64,000 nucleotides of DNA from Mimachlamys varia (lineage: Eukaryota; Mollusca; Bivalvia; Pectinida; Pectinidae): the NCBI GenBank assembly GCA_947623455.1, contig OX392543.1:14754757-14818756 (forward strand), read 5' to 3'. Below are positions 36,701 to 51,700 of this stretch, one piece after another; within the stretch, counting starts at the first letter, position 1, and the number at the start of each line of letters is the position of its first letter. A program made the translations under genes and the position numbers. The notes under the pieces were generated by a model. The model had not been told where the DNA came from and ran no database searches. It saw nothing but the letters and a program-made list of their open reading frames with translations.

Positions 36701-39700
36701 TAACGGCCGAAGGGGTGGCATTATATTGACTGTCAACATCTAACTCTAGTTCCACAACAGCCAGGGGTAGTCGGTCAGATACGTCTATTTGAGGTTTGAA
36801 TGTTATACATCTGGCTTTCATACAACGTCCATCCAATTACATAATTTTAATCCGTCCGTTTACTAATTTTGGTTTAAATAGCATTCGACTTTGGGTATTT
36901 ATACAAACAAATCAACGCTGTGTAAACAAACAATAAGAGTAAACAAAATATTTGTTGTTACTTTTCTTCTCCCCTCAGGATATATCGTATTCCTGCGTTC
37001 TGGCAAATGATAACCTAGATGACGAATCAAAAAAGTTATAATGAAGAATCCCAGAAACCAAAATTTAAAGCAGGAACGCTATGAGTAGAAAACACAGATT
37101 CACACGAGGAAGTCTGAATTATGCAAGGAAACTAGTCTGCCTCATCGTCGATTTCCGCCATATACATCTAGGTTAAAATTCAGTGTGCTAACGTAGAGAA
37201 TTCGGGTTGTGACATCGAAACTACCAGGCAGACCAATATACCTAACATAATTCGACCAATTTGCCGTTATTTATACATTTATCAATCGCATTTGTCCCTA
37301 TCCGAATAATAATAACAACAATTCAAGATTCATATATACCGCTTTGTCATAACAATATTCATAAAAAGTCTCAAAGTATTTCAATTGTTTACCGCGGTTA
37401 AAGGGCTTTTGCAACCAGTTGATTTAAAAGGTGCATCATGTGTGTGTGTTACGTCATCTTTCTCAACTTATTGAGGATCATAAAACTGTTGCTGTCGTGG
37501 TTTAGCGCGGTCCAATCACAACTACAGCTGAGTAGACTGGAAGAATCGAAGTAAATTATAATGTTCAAAGACACAACAACAGTGACGTGATGAATGACGT
37601 ATTTCTAGACTATTGTATCTCCAAAATTGACGGCGTCCAGAGCAGTTGTCCATATATAAACCTACATGTATGGAAACCCTGTGTTGTAGGTTAGCAGCAT
37701 GCCATATTCATCAAACTATTTAAGCAATGAATGTTTTAGCAAATGCTGTTACAGTCCTATAACACACATTGCTATTGATGACAAACTAAAATAAGCCCGG
37801 TACTTATATTTACATTTTGATAGAATAATTGTGCTTTATTTAGTTTCTTCGGACCGATTTTGAGCAGCAAACCAAGTGAAGACAACAAGGAAATTGATGA
37901 CGTCACAATAGAGATTGATGATGTCACAATAGCAACTGCTTTTATAGTCTGAGGCACTGGGTGTTATAGGCGTATAACAGCAACTGCCTCTCAGCATTGT
38001 GTCAATGAAAAATTACAGAGCAAATGTAAATAGACTATTATGAGTACGTTATTGAATACCGAATAAACTGCATATGTTAACACGCATGGTAAAGAAAAGA
38101 GGAGTGTAAATACCAAGGGAAATTGTTGATGGTAGGTAAGACGTATGTGTGTGTTACGTCATCTTTCTCCGAGTACTCGCCTTTTCTCCAACTCCAAAAC
38201 CTGGCACGTCCTTAAATGACCCTGGCTGTTGATTGGGCGTTAAAAAACAAACCAAGGCGGTTTAAGAAAACTGAAGTCCCTCCCTTCAATATATGTTATA
38301 ACGTGGTAGTTACTGTGAAGGGTTGACAAGTCAACGTTGTAAACAGTTCTTGCGAGGGGGAAAATAATAAACAAAAGTATGTTATGCTACACCAGCAATT
38401 AATGTATCAGGCTGTGAATGAAACCCTATTTATTGGTACAGAGAATGGTAAAGAAATTGTTTGGTGTCACTGATTCGGAACCCTTTTACGGAAAGTCCGG
38501 GTTGTGACACTTTAATTGTGTTTACTTGTGTGTCTTGCTTCAAAAATGAACAATGTAGGTAGTGTGTCTGTGGTTATCGGCTAGCCTAGATTCTAGTTTA
38601 AGCAGGTGATGTATTAAGGTTTGCAGACCAAAATTATATTGTTCAATGCTTTTTTCGCAGACGTTTCCTGAATCAACTGCCTTGTAATTAGTAACCAAAC
38701 TATTACATGTCTTTAAACTAATCTACATGACATAGTAATGGTGGGTATCAGTTTTAATTATCAACATTTATTTCTCAAAAACCGATATACATACACTTAA
38801 TAAACACTACTAGGTGTCCGACTGCTTAGTGAAAACATAGAAAGCATATTAATGAGCATAAACAAAGAGTATATCTTAAAAGTACAAGACGATTAGTAAA
38901 ACGAGCTGTTCCCCCATGTTTAGTGGTCTGCTTAATGGCTGAAGGCAACACGTAGTTTTTGGAATCTAAAACAGTTTTTACCAAACAGTATGATGGCGAG
39001 CGACCACAAAACGTCCACATAGATTTCGTTAACCTGCATTTTCTCTAATGTTGTGTCGTAAATATGTCCGATTAACGTCGTTAACAGGGTCTCTATATTA
39101 GTCCCGCAGATAATTGAATCCTTAAAATCAATGCATTATTACGTTAACGATACTGTGCGTATTCCTCAGTGTCAAAATTAATTGGGAAGAACGTTCATGG
39201 CTATTTTCAGTTCGAAGTTTTAAGTACAATGTATATAAATTTTGTATGGATACTAGTCCAATACATTTAAAAATGTTAGTATCAAAAATTGGCCGAAGTG
39301 CATGTCACACTTTCGATGTTCGAGATAAGAGTCCAATAGCTTATCCACAAGACAATTTTGGTGCATATCTGCATATTAAAAAGGTCTTATGAATATTCTG
39401 AATAGCCCAGAACGTTATTTAATTTTGATATTTTTATCATAGATAGTTTGTTTACTTTATTTAATACTTTGCATATTGTTCAGTGTCAAATTTAATTGGG
39501 AGGAACTTTCATGGATATTTTTCAGTTTATAGATTTAAGAGTAATCAGTATATAAATCTTGTATGTTTATTAGTCCAATAATATTAAAAATTAAATTTGT
39601 AACATAAAATTGGTCTCAGTGCATTCACACTTACGATTTTCAGCATAGGAGCCCGACAGCTTATCCACTACACCATTTTTTGCATATATGCATATTAACG

Positions 39701-42700
39701 AGGTCTTATGAATATTCAGAACCGCCCACAATGTGATTACATGTTGATTTGTTTTTTATCAAAGATTGTTTATAGAATACTGAATTTAATAAAACCCATT
39801 CCAAAACATTAAATCATGACTTTCTTGCATACGAATGCAAGTTTGCGACCATATACAGATATCACATATAATGGTTTTTGTTCAACACGGGGGGGGGGGG
39901 GTAAATTGGCCATTATTAGCATATCTCAGTGAATGTGATCATATACCAAGTTAAAACGCTGAATACATTTATTCCTTTGTTCATATTTTGCCCCTGGTTT
40001 AATCTTATTTATTTTTAGGAAACCATCGCACACGTGATTCTTGATCGACATAAAAATCAAATTTCCAATGACAGAAAACTAGATAAATGTAATATCTTGC
40101 AGAAAATAAAAAGTATATATTGAACAAACTACCTGGTAGATGTTTGATCGATAGGTAAAAATACTAGCAAAGGATTGATATCAAACGACTTTATGACAAA
40201 TAAGTGGTTATTTTGATAAATAAGCACACCACTAGCATATCATATAACAGAATAACAGCGGTGAAAGATGACGAATGGCAAAATTACAATATCAAAAGAA
40301 GCAGAAAGTCATTTGCAATCCGCACAAGGTACATTTGTTAATAAGAAAAAAGAAACAATATATACCCATGTACAAGAATTGGCGACATATATCCGGTTGT
40401 TAGCAACAAGTTAGATGGATATACCAGCAAGAAAATAAAATCTTTAATAACTGGCCCCCGCCTCTTCAATATCGACACATATATCATCGAAAGCTACATA
40501 TAGCAAAAGTATTACATGGCTTCAGGAAACGCATGCGCAGTGTTGACATATACGATACAATTCGAATGAAAAAGTAAACAAATTAATTTTACAAAAAACA
40601 CAAAGCCTTACATTCCCAGATGTATTCCCAAAGAAATCTTGTAAGTGACAAACGCGTCATGGCATGCCTCTAAACGTTATTTGATTGTTGGTTGGCCGGG
40701 CTCAGATGTCAGAAATGATGGTAGCCTAACATCATGAATCTACCGCTAATTCAACTTGATTTGTCAACTTTAGAAATATATGTTTCATAAAACCAGTCGC
40801 GGATATTTATCTTTGACCTGTTTCCTACTTGAGGACAAACAAAAACTTACTTTCGAATAAAAAACGCTTAATCGCGGACAAAAACTAAAACCAAAAACAA
40901 AGAATACCACCAAAGTGTCAACAAGCACATACACTGAACTCCGAAACAAGACTTCACGAAATTGATGTTCTATAAAAAAATTCCGAGGATAACCAAGCAA
41001 TAGAAAAGTTGGGGGATAACAACAAACGAAAGATTATCATGGAGAACCTTGAAAAAGTACAAGAGAATAAGACCAGATGTTTCAGAAGAGAAAACGTCTT
41101 CTGCTTCTCCGACGACCCCAGATATTTAAATCCAGGTCACATCCCAATAATGTCACATCCTCAAAGATATAACTGAGGCATCATTCTCAACAAATAGGTA
41201 CACTAATGAGCATAGGACATATCTTAAAAGTACAAGAACAGTAGAGTGAGTTATTCCACCATGTTGGATCGTATGCTGAACTACTATACCAGCATATAAC
41301 ATTTGGATAATTAAACAGTTTTACCAACACAGTATGGCAGCAACCATAAAACGTCCCCATAGTTTTCATCAACCTGCATCCTCTCAAACCGTGGGTTGTT
41401 AAGTTGTCCGTGAGGATTTGCCATCGTTAACAAATATTTTAGAATCAACTACATTTACAATATAAAAACGCGGTATAACTGGAAAACAGTGATGCATGGA
41501 TTAGTAAAGAAAATGATCAACTCAGTACATGTAATTTAGTAACATGATAACCCAAAAGACCAGGATTTCTAACAGTCGTCCGCACGTTCGGCGTAAATGG
41601 AACATATAACAGTATTGTTAATCGAATGTTTCTCAAATTCAAACAAATTTACAAAGCGTTGGATTTTCAAAATCAGATTGACAGAAAGTAACATTTCGAA
41701 AGGCCCTTTTAACACTGAAATTTCATTTTGATGTATGGTCTAATAAGATTCGGCTGTTTTATATCTAATTTTGTTAAGCATATTACAATCCATCTAAAGG
41801 TTATAAAATAGACATTTAAGAGGGTGAGTGGGAGGACAACTCATATATTATATCGTTATATAATAGCAGAAGACGCTTACTCTTTCGGAACACATTGTCT
41901 TATTCTCTCGTACTTTTACAAGAGTCTCCATGTAAATCTTTCCTTTGTTCATATTTTGCCCCTGATTTAATCGATTTTGAGTTTGGATTATGATTTTGTT
42001 AACGCTTCGGTATTCTCTAACTTATTTCTTTCCTCTGAAAATTGCAATTTGAAAGGCATCTCAACATCGTGTACGTCTTGTATTTCTTTTTATTTTCGAC
42101 ATCTTCTTGCATTCTTTTTATATCTTAAAACAGATATTGACCTATACCAATTATTCCCTTATCATCATTTATAGTCAGAAATATATCATTTTGAAATTCA
42201 GATTATTTAAATAGATCAATTAAATCTTAATATTTAAGCACTGTTCTTTAACCAAATAGTAATATACTTTCAATATGAATACAAATAAAATATAAATAAA
42301 ATGTCACCCGTTAGGGTTTAAAGTTGCCGCTAAAAATATTACCGACGTCATTTAATTCAAATTCCGGAAAAGCTACAATTTCGGAAGGAATCATATAATC
42401 CCACATGTCGTCTTAAAAAAACACACATAAAATAATTCTTGTAAAAATTATATCTCATTTTAATTACAATTTGTGTAAATTCGTCATAATAACAATCTTC
42501 GATGTCTATAATCTTTTATTCTTTTCTATTCATATAAAATGGATTATTTCGTCCGTTGATACTAATTTGTTAAATTGCCGCGACTCTTATATACATAACA
42601 TGACCTTATCGTTACAGATTGTAGTATACATTTTATGAATACTATTTGGTTTACTAATTGCATATAGACAAATGCAATACAGAATGTAAGTATTAAATAG

Positions 42701-45700
42701 TATTATGGAAGCCCGGCAGGATACAAAAAGTACGATACGATCAAAAGATTATCGAGTCTAGCGTACGTGATTACTCTTGCATATTTTAGGCGAACATACC
42801 ACACGCATGAGACTCCTTAAAACGAGTTACGCTTATTGATGTTTTTGACATATACCGATATTAACCATAAAAATCCAACCATCTTGAAACAGAAGCAACT
42901 GACGCTGCAGTACTATAGATAACACATTGGTGCATGTTGTTTACCAAGCATAGGCAGGTCTAATGCGGCTGCCATACAATCCTGTTACAATGTGCATCGC
43001 AGCATTGACAAAGCAGTAGCCAGCACTGACTTAATGCTCGATAAGCTGAGTAAGTTAATACATACTGGCGTCTTCAACCCGTATCCTGTTTATTCCGTAT
43101 TTCTGTGTTTATTGGTGGTATGCAATGGTACAGTCAACAGTGACCCAGTAGAAATTGCATGTTTCATATTTAATCGATATTAATGTTGAAGTGCTATTAA
43201 AAGTTTTCGCTCCTTCCACTGTACGCCTCGACGTTTCCTAGGATGTGTAAATGATACATAATGTTTCCATCCTTACATTGTATAGTGCAACGTTTGCATT
43301 GCATGCGTAGATTGATATAGACAATGTCCCAGATTATATATATACATTATATATCTTATTGGTGAAACATAGTGCATGTATAAAAAAAAATCAGAGAATA
43401 CCAAAGCGTCAACAAATCAATAATCCGAACTCAAAATCGATTAGACTAGGGGCAAAATAGGAAAAAGGAAAGATCTACATGGAGACTCTCGTAGGAGCAC
43501 AAGAGAATAAGACCAGGTGTTCCGGAAGAGTAAGCGTCTTATGCTTCATTGACAATACCCGCCATGTGAATTTTGGTCACATCCAAGTAAGCATCAATCT
43601 TCAAAATGAGAACCGAGCCATCATTGTCATCACAACAAGTAAACACACTAACAAGCAAACTCAAAAACGTCCATCTTCTTATCACACAAAGATACAGAAT
43701 ATTTCTCGATGAGATCAAGATGGCGACCATAAAATTTGCCCATAGTCTTCATCAACCTGCATCTGTCGAATCCTTGTGCCGTAAGTTTGTTCGTGAGCAG
43801 TTGACATCTATCACCAAAATCTCAATATTAAGAGCAAGCCCTACAATACGAATCAACTGCGACATGTAAACACCATAGGATGGAGAAGCAGGGATGTTAC
43901 TATCAAGAAAGGGAAAGTTCACGATCGGAAAATCGAAATCGTCATGTTTATCATACAGCTTAGTATTATGATGCCCGTGTTGGTCATAGCTTAAGTAAAG
44001 ATCCAGGTAAGAGGCTGATGTAGGAGAATCTGTTGTGTCTCTAATCTCAAGTTCAGTAGGGTATATACGATTGACTAGGTCAGCAAACTTCTTGTTGTTT
44101 ATAGACAACACATCGTCGATATACCTGAAAGTGAAATTGAAAGATTTGGCGAGGTTTTTGTTAAACGTCCTGATAAGCCCATCGACAATTTCAGCCTCGT
44201 ATGAAAAAAAAAACAAGTCAGCCAAAAGTGGTGCACAGTTAGTGCCCATTGGAATGCCAACAGTCTGTTGGAAAATCGTTCCTCCGAACGCAAAAAAAAT
44301 GAGATTATGCATGCGACAAACATTACGAAACTGATAGCTTTACTTTTCTACGTCTTCACAAAAAGTACCGAAACAAAAATGATTTTATGTGTATAGCGTT
44401 GGTAATTGAAACGAATCCTGTATCGTTGGTTCATCTTATTAAAAAGTATATATATATATACATTGTAACTCATAGAGCCCACTCTTCAAATATTGCGGAA
44501 ATTAAGAGAAACATATTGCGTGACTGAAACTTGTAATGTGTAGATCTATTCGTAACGCATTACTTTTTTTAAGGCAAAGTAGATATATTCTTACCAGAAA
44601 TTAAACATCCTGCAGCTATCATAGCATGTATGCTACCAGGAACCAGGGTATTACGTCAAGAGATTGAGTGATATATATGGTATAAAGACGGAAACACTGC
44701 ATGGCAGTTCTTATTACTCATATGATGTGACAGGTAAAAAATAATGTGTGATCTTATTAGACAGCACAAAATTTCTGTCAAGATAAACACCGAACACATA
44801 CCAAGGTGGATCAAATAACAGACATCTGTCGCCTAAGTCATACGTGTTTCTAAAATTAAAACGCGGTATCACTGCTATTCATTGCTGACAATGAACGAGA
44901 CGACACACTGAAGTTAAGTATTATTTTGTCCTTCCCACGCACCCGACCACTCCCATGGGGATTTCGAATTACCCCACGTTAATACGTAAACCTCAGTTTG
45001 GCTGCTAACGTCATTTACACGTGCAAACAAAACAAAACAGTAAAATCGCCTTATTTAGTGCAATCGAGTTGACGACAGGAACAGAAGTCCAATAACAATG
45101 ATATTGCTGGTTGTAAACATTTTACACAGCGGGACAGATTTTGCGCAGTAGTGTAATATCTAGGAGATACAATACGTGACAGGTAAACATCAGTTGAATG
45201 CCGTCACGGACGACATTCAACTGATGTTGAACCCGAACTACTGAAAATAATTTGAATCAGAAAGAAGTCCAGTGAATAGCATATATGGACAAAGGTATTT
45301 GCTTGAGTGAACTGGTGTGGTGCGGTCTTCATAGGAATACACACTTCTGGTTCATGTTAGACATTTAGACAAATCATTCAATTTCCAATTTGAATTACAA
45401 GCACACTTACTTCCAGCTAAAACATGTACAAATTAATTTAGAAATCATAGGGGAGCATTGCTCAAAGCTATAGGCGCAATGCTTGTTTCCATGTCTATCT
45501 AATACTGTGTAAAGCTTATACTAATCTATAGGTTATTTGTGAGTGTTGATGTCTGCTTGCTGTGAATGGGAATTTTGTCCCAGTCCTCACTTTGAGGCCA
45601 TTACACATTATTTGATCTGACCTAGATTTACATGGCGAGTATCGTTGATGAAGCAATACCTAGTCGTATTATCGTGTACATTCACAGGGGACTCAATGTA

Positions 45701-48700
45701 AATCTGTTTCAGGGTTCTACGAGTTAATCTTTCCTTTATTCATATTGTTATCGATTTTCAGTTCTGATTTTGGTTTTGTTGACGCTTTGATATTCTCTGA
45801 TTTCTTTAGGGTTAGAAACATTATATTGACTTAAAAATGATAAGAGATTTCAATATCACACCCTTCTTGACATATGTTAAACATGTATTAAATGCACTAG
45901 AAATGATAGCAATTGATTTTATAGTATTGCTCTCGAAGAATCATATCCTACAGCTAAATTGATAGCACGTTAAAACAGTGGCTTAACAATAAAATAAATG
46001 GTTAGTGCAATGTGATATAAATAAATATATATATGTAGATGTCGGTAGAAACACCTTGACATTCAAATTTACCCCGCGTACATTATGACACAATTATAAT
46101 TGATTGGCCGATTAATGCCGGGCCTCAAAAGTAGTCCGTTCACAGCGAATGATCTGTTCCAATTTCCGATGAAATCATTTCTACGAGAAAAATAGTTCTG
46201 GAAAACGCAAGTACAACTGTACCAGCAGATACAAAAGATTACGATTATATAAGACGTCATCAAGTAGAGTGCTCTGTTTCCGGAATAAGGTTGACTCCTA
46301 CAGGGCACTACTACACATCAAGTGTCTGCAAAAAAGCCCTGTGTGAATTCAAGACGCTTCGATTTTTTTGACAGCGTAAATCGATGGATTTTATGCCGCT
46401 ATAAGTCTGTCAAAACGAGGTTTATAAAATAAGCAAAGGACACACGTAGATGACTGTCTTTTATATTTAGTGATAATTTCAGTTTACAAAGCACTATGTA
46501 TCCGTGTTGTCAGTCCAGAACATATCTGTGATGCTAGAGGCGACAGATTGAAATTAGTCACAGTCAATAAGACCGAAGCGTATATAAGAACTACTTTATT
46601 CTGTATCTTTAAGTGAAATGAAGATGGACCTTTTTGCTCATTAGTGTGTTTACCTGTTGTGATTGACAATGATACTCGGTTCTTATTATGAGAACTTGAT
46701 GTGACAAAGTTTATATGACGTGTGTCGTCGATGAAGCAGAAGACACCTACTCTTCCGGAACATCTGGTCTTATTCTTTTGTACTTTTACAAAGGTATCCA
46801 TGTAAATCTTTCCTTTGTTCATATTTTGCCCCTGGTTTAATCGATTTTGAGTTCGGATTATGATTGTGTAAACGCTTTGGTATTCTCTAATTTAATTTCA
46901 AACTAAATCATGAGTCAATTGTGTATATTTATACTGGGAAATACTAAAAGAGAAAAGAAAAAAAAATAATCATGCGTTAAATTTAGTTATGTTAATAGTT
47001 CAATTATACAATAAAGATAATCCAACATTCGTATTCATATATACTAGGTTTATTAAACTTGCTATTATTCAACGAGAAGTTTGCTGACCTAGTCGATCGT
47101 ATTTCCCCTTCCTTACCAGGAAATCAAGGAATCAACAGACTCTTCAACATCAGCTGCATGCCTCGACATTACTTAAACTATGACTAACATGGATATCCTA
47201 CTACAAAGTTATGTGCGATAAACGTCACGCTTTCAAATTTCCGAATGCAAATTCTTACCTTTCTGGATAGTAATATACCTGCTTCTCAAATAATTTGGTT
47301 TAATGGCGCATACTCTAAATATTCATATTTTTGTAATAGAAGTCGGCGCCTGACGAACTTACATCATAACGATTTGACAGACATGTTGATGAAGAATATG
47401 AGCAAGTTTTATGGTCGTCATCTCGGTCGCGTGGCGAAATGTTCTGTATCCCTGTATGAAGGTAGACATATTTGAAAAAGATCACTAGTATGCCTACTTG
47501 CTTTGATAGTAATAAGAATAATACCTTTTTTTCTAACTTTTATGACGTGTATATAAACTCGGATGTGCCTTTGAAGAAAAAGACGCTCACTCTTCCGGAT
47601 AACCTGGTCTGTGTAAATCATTCCTTTGTTCATGTGGTGCCCAAAGTTCTAATCGAGTTTGAGTTTTGTCGATTTTGTTGATACTTCGGTATTCTCTGGT
47701 TTTCATATGAAATTGATAAACCATTTAATAAACTCAATATCACATTAACTCTCGTGTTATAGTGTCTTTACATTGTTAACCTAAGCTGAATATCGTGTCA
47801 TACAAAAAGATATTAACAAACCAAGCATTATCTTCTCCACATCAGGAACAAATCAGAAATAAACTTAACGTTGTAGGATTTCATCAGATTATAATCATAC
47901 ATATACAGTACGGTGGTATTCGCATTACAGTAAAGCTATGTGTATCAGATTCTAACGTTGCTAGGTTCACAGTCATACACTAATATCTGATAGCTGAAGC
48001 GGATATCATCACGAAAACTAGATTGGGATGTGATTTAATAGTTTGATACCAAGCTCCAGGCTTATCCTGTCGCTACATCAGATAGTTCTTGACACATTCT
48101 TATTTCGGCAAGAGAAATTGATTTTCGGAACAAACGGGAGATAAATGATTCACACTTTCTCCAAAGGCTACAGGCACACTATACATATGTAAGTCTCGGC
48201 CCAATATACATATGTAATTCTCAATTTGAACGGGCAATTCTATGAGACAACTTAGGAATGAAGCTATATCTTTCGATTTTGCATGAAGCCATTTATTAAT
48301 AAAAAAAAACACAGAAGAAAGCGTATATAACATGCTCCGATTTTTTCACCATAAATTAGATGAATCAGACATAAACAAAGGCTAATTCAAGAAAAGAATA
48401 ACAGAGAGGCGAGAGGAGATGAAAGAGAAATAAGGAAATACCAAATGATTTGAAAACAGAAATATGGTGGTTGTAAAGAAATCGGCGAAGAAGAGGAATG
48501 ATTTATTTTTTTAATTAAATCGTATAAAAACACTATCTTATAGATACAGAAATTGTTTCCCTTAAGAATTGGCCTAATCTTGCAGACTTCCACATGCAAA
48601 AGGCAACCGGCACAGTATCCTGACCAGTACATGTACACTGACATTTGGTGAACACCCAACAAAGTATCCCGCCCGGTCTCACTAAATTGACAACGTGTTA

Positions 48701-51700
48701 ATCACCAACACAGTATCCAGTTCGGTCACATTAAACTGGCATTGGATGAACCAACCAGCACGGTATCCCGCGAGGCCGAGTGGCTAAGGTGTCCCGACAT
48801 TCTACCACTAGCCCTCCACATCTGGGTTACAAGTTCGAAACCCACGTGGGGCAGTTGCCAGGTACTGAACGTAGGTCGGTGGTTTTCTCCGGGTACTCCG
48901 GCTTTCCCCAATTCCAAAACCTGGCTTGCCATTAAATGACCCTGGATGCTAATAGGACATAAAACAAAAACCAACCAAAACCGGCACTATTTAACTGACA
49001 TTTAAAAAAACAAGTTTCCAGTTATTGTATAATTAGATGTTTTCGATATCATTTGTGTTCCAAGCTTCTCGATGTTGCGCACAAATGGAATCCAAACAGA
49101 CAGACATGGTTTGTAAAGCTAAAGAGGGGGGAGAGAGAAAATATTTTTTGCTATTGCAGAATTATCAGGAACATTATAGGTTGATGTCTATAACAGATAA
49201 ATATTCCGAGTTGCAGGAATACAATACCATAAAAGAAATCCACTGATAGTCTTGATATTTGGTCATTATATTATTGTATATACAAACACGCAACGAATCA
49301 TTTAAAAAATTTGCATTTGTTGCGGAATATTTTAATCACAAGTGGCATTGAGAATGGTTTTAATAAAATTAAACACAAACAAAGCCCTCTTTACATATAC
49401 TGCCCTGCAACAATATTTGTCACATTTCCCGCGATGTAAAACATATCCTTCTTAAAACAAAAAGAAAACCCTCCTGACATATGCTGTCTTGAATACTAGT
49501 TGTAACATTTTTGCTGCACAGTACAAACATATCCTCACTAAAACAAGAACAAAACAATCCTTACATATGCTGTCCTGCAAAAACAATTGTAACTTTTTAA
49601 CCGCAATGTAAAATCATATCTTTACTAAAACAAAAACAAAACCATCCTTACATATGCTGTCCTGAATAACAATAGTAACATTTTAATGCGGAGTACAAAT
49701 ATCCTCACTAAAGTCAAGGATGTGCTGTTCACTTAAGTAATAAAACAGCTTCATTCTGTTTATCAATCGTATCTACAAACATCTGGTTTTATTGAAGACA
49801 GAGTATTACATCAAATTGTATCGAGTTATTCTCATCAATGTCTCTGGATCAGCAGCTCCACAGACACTCAGACTTAGCTTTACCACTTTGGTGTGGCAAT
49901 CGCTCGGAGGTCCAAATCATTACAATGTGGCTCATCATCCTCAGCGTGATAATAAACTGGACGGACATCTGATTGTCCGCACAGTGTCTCGGCGCCATAT
50001 TTACTGTCATATAGTTGCACCCTTTGTTTTATCGGTGTCTCGTTGTGGTGGAAATTCTACCGCACATTCAATAAGGACAGGATCACTTAATCTCATCGAG
50101 AAATATTCTGTATCTTTATGCGATATGAAGGTGTGTGTTTTTGAGTTTACTTACTAGTGTGCGTATTTGTTGTGATTAACAACGATGACTCGGTTTTCAT
50201 TTTGGGACTGATGTTTATTTAGATGTGACCACCAAGATTTACATGGCGGCTGTCGTCGATGAAGCAGAAGACGCTTACTCTTCCGGAACATCTGGTCTTA
50301 TTCTCTTGCACTTTTATGAGAGTCGTTATGTAAATATTTCCTTCATAGTTTATAGTTTGCCTCTAATTTAATCGATTTTAAATTCGGATTATGGTTTTGT
50401 TGACTCTTTTTTACGGCATGCTTTCTTTCTGATTACAGATGTATGCTTTACTGCGCATGACCACTTCCTCATTACAAAGACACGTTTGCCTGCGCATGCG
50501 TATAGAAACATTCTGGAGGTGTCAAGGAGTACCAATACTAACAATAATGTTGCTCAGGTAAAAAGTATTTACCGTTACACAAGGTGTACTAACAAACATT
50601 TAAAGACATACACAGTTTACATATCATATCACAGTAAGTAGCAGTCATAGCAATTATAACGAAGCAGGTGGCCTTTATACCTTTGATAACCCATTAAAGT
50701 TGGATATGTAAATATTTTCCAAATAGGATCAATATAAATGCATGCGAGTTCCGGATGGGACACGTAACTATTAATTCATTGACACCTTTGTATTTAAATA
50801 AACAGATAGTTATAACAATTATGGACACAAAAATATATTGATTTCTATTTCAGTTTCCGTAAAATATTTCTTCATTAATTTAGAAATTTTGGATTCCAAC
50901 CTTTTGGCAACTAGCATCACTGAAGAATCCTAGGAGGACGCAACAGCTGTATGATGCTGTTTAAAATTCATTTTTTATTTCTCTTCATGCGAGTTTTAAA
51001 AACGGTATGTTTTTCTTTGAAACTTGCTTTATATTACCAGGAGACATATTCCTGTCTATCAAACCGGCGTAGTAAAATGTTGAGGCTTCGATGTTTTCCA
51101 AAGCATGAAGAAAAACGTAGAAGAAGCACGGCGTGTAAAACCGTGGTTCATATAATCTCGGCGCGTTCCGTAAATGAACTTAAAAACATGATTCTGCTTA
51201 AATTGTCGAAATCTGCCCAAGCTTTAAAAAGTTCCTTGTTTTGCGATTCTAAAATGTCAGCTTTTCCTCTGATTAAGATTGAAAATGAATTTCTAATCGC
51301 ATTATGTTGTGCTTCTTGCAATTTGTTTTGGAATTTGTTTTTATAGACCTTCAGACTATGAAGTACATGCATAATCACAGTGACATTGACTAAATGAAGA
51401 TTATATGTGTTTCTGATTTGTGGAGAAAGACAAAACAGTGTCTATACAGAAAATTCAATTCTTGATTTTCTTCAGAAATTATAGTATAAACAATAAATTC
51501 ACCAGATAAAAATTCGTCTAGAGTAATATCCAGATATCTTAAACATGATCTGGCATAATTTTTCATCTTTTAAACCAGAGGAAAGTCATTAATAATCGGG
51601 TTCTGTAGTGTCCTTTCGGTTCAAATAAAATGCTCCCAGTTTAACCAGAGTGAGGAGACGGCTTATAATCAACTAGTCGACCACGACAACTTTCGTAACT

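Noticed and set aside
43752..44312. Functional reverse transcriptase gene
   Set aside because: 5' truncated, lacks early palm and finger motifs, and is frameshifted after the thumb region.
49792..50157. 121-codon plus-strand frame as a host gene
   Set aside because: Its last third is Penelope-like C-terminal sequence; the first part matches nothing I know and has no splice context.
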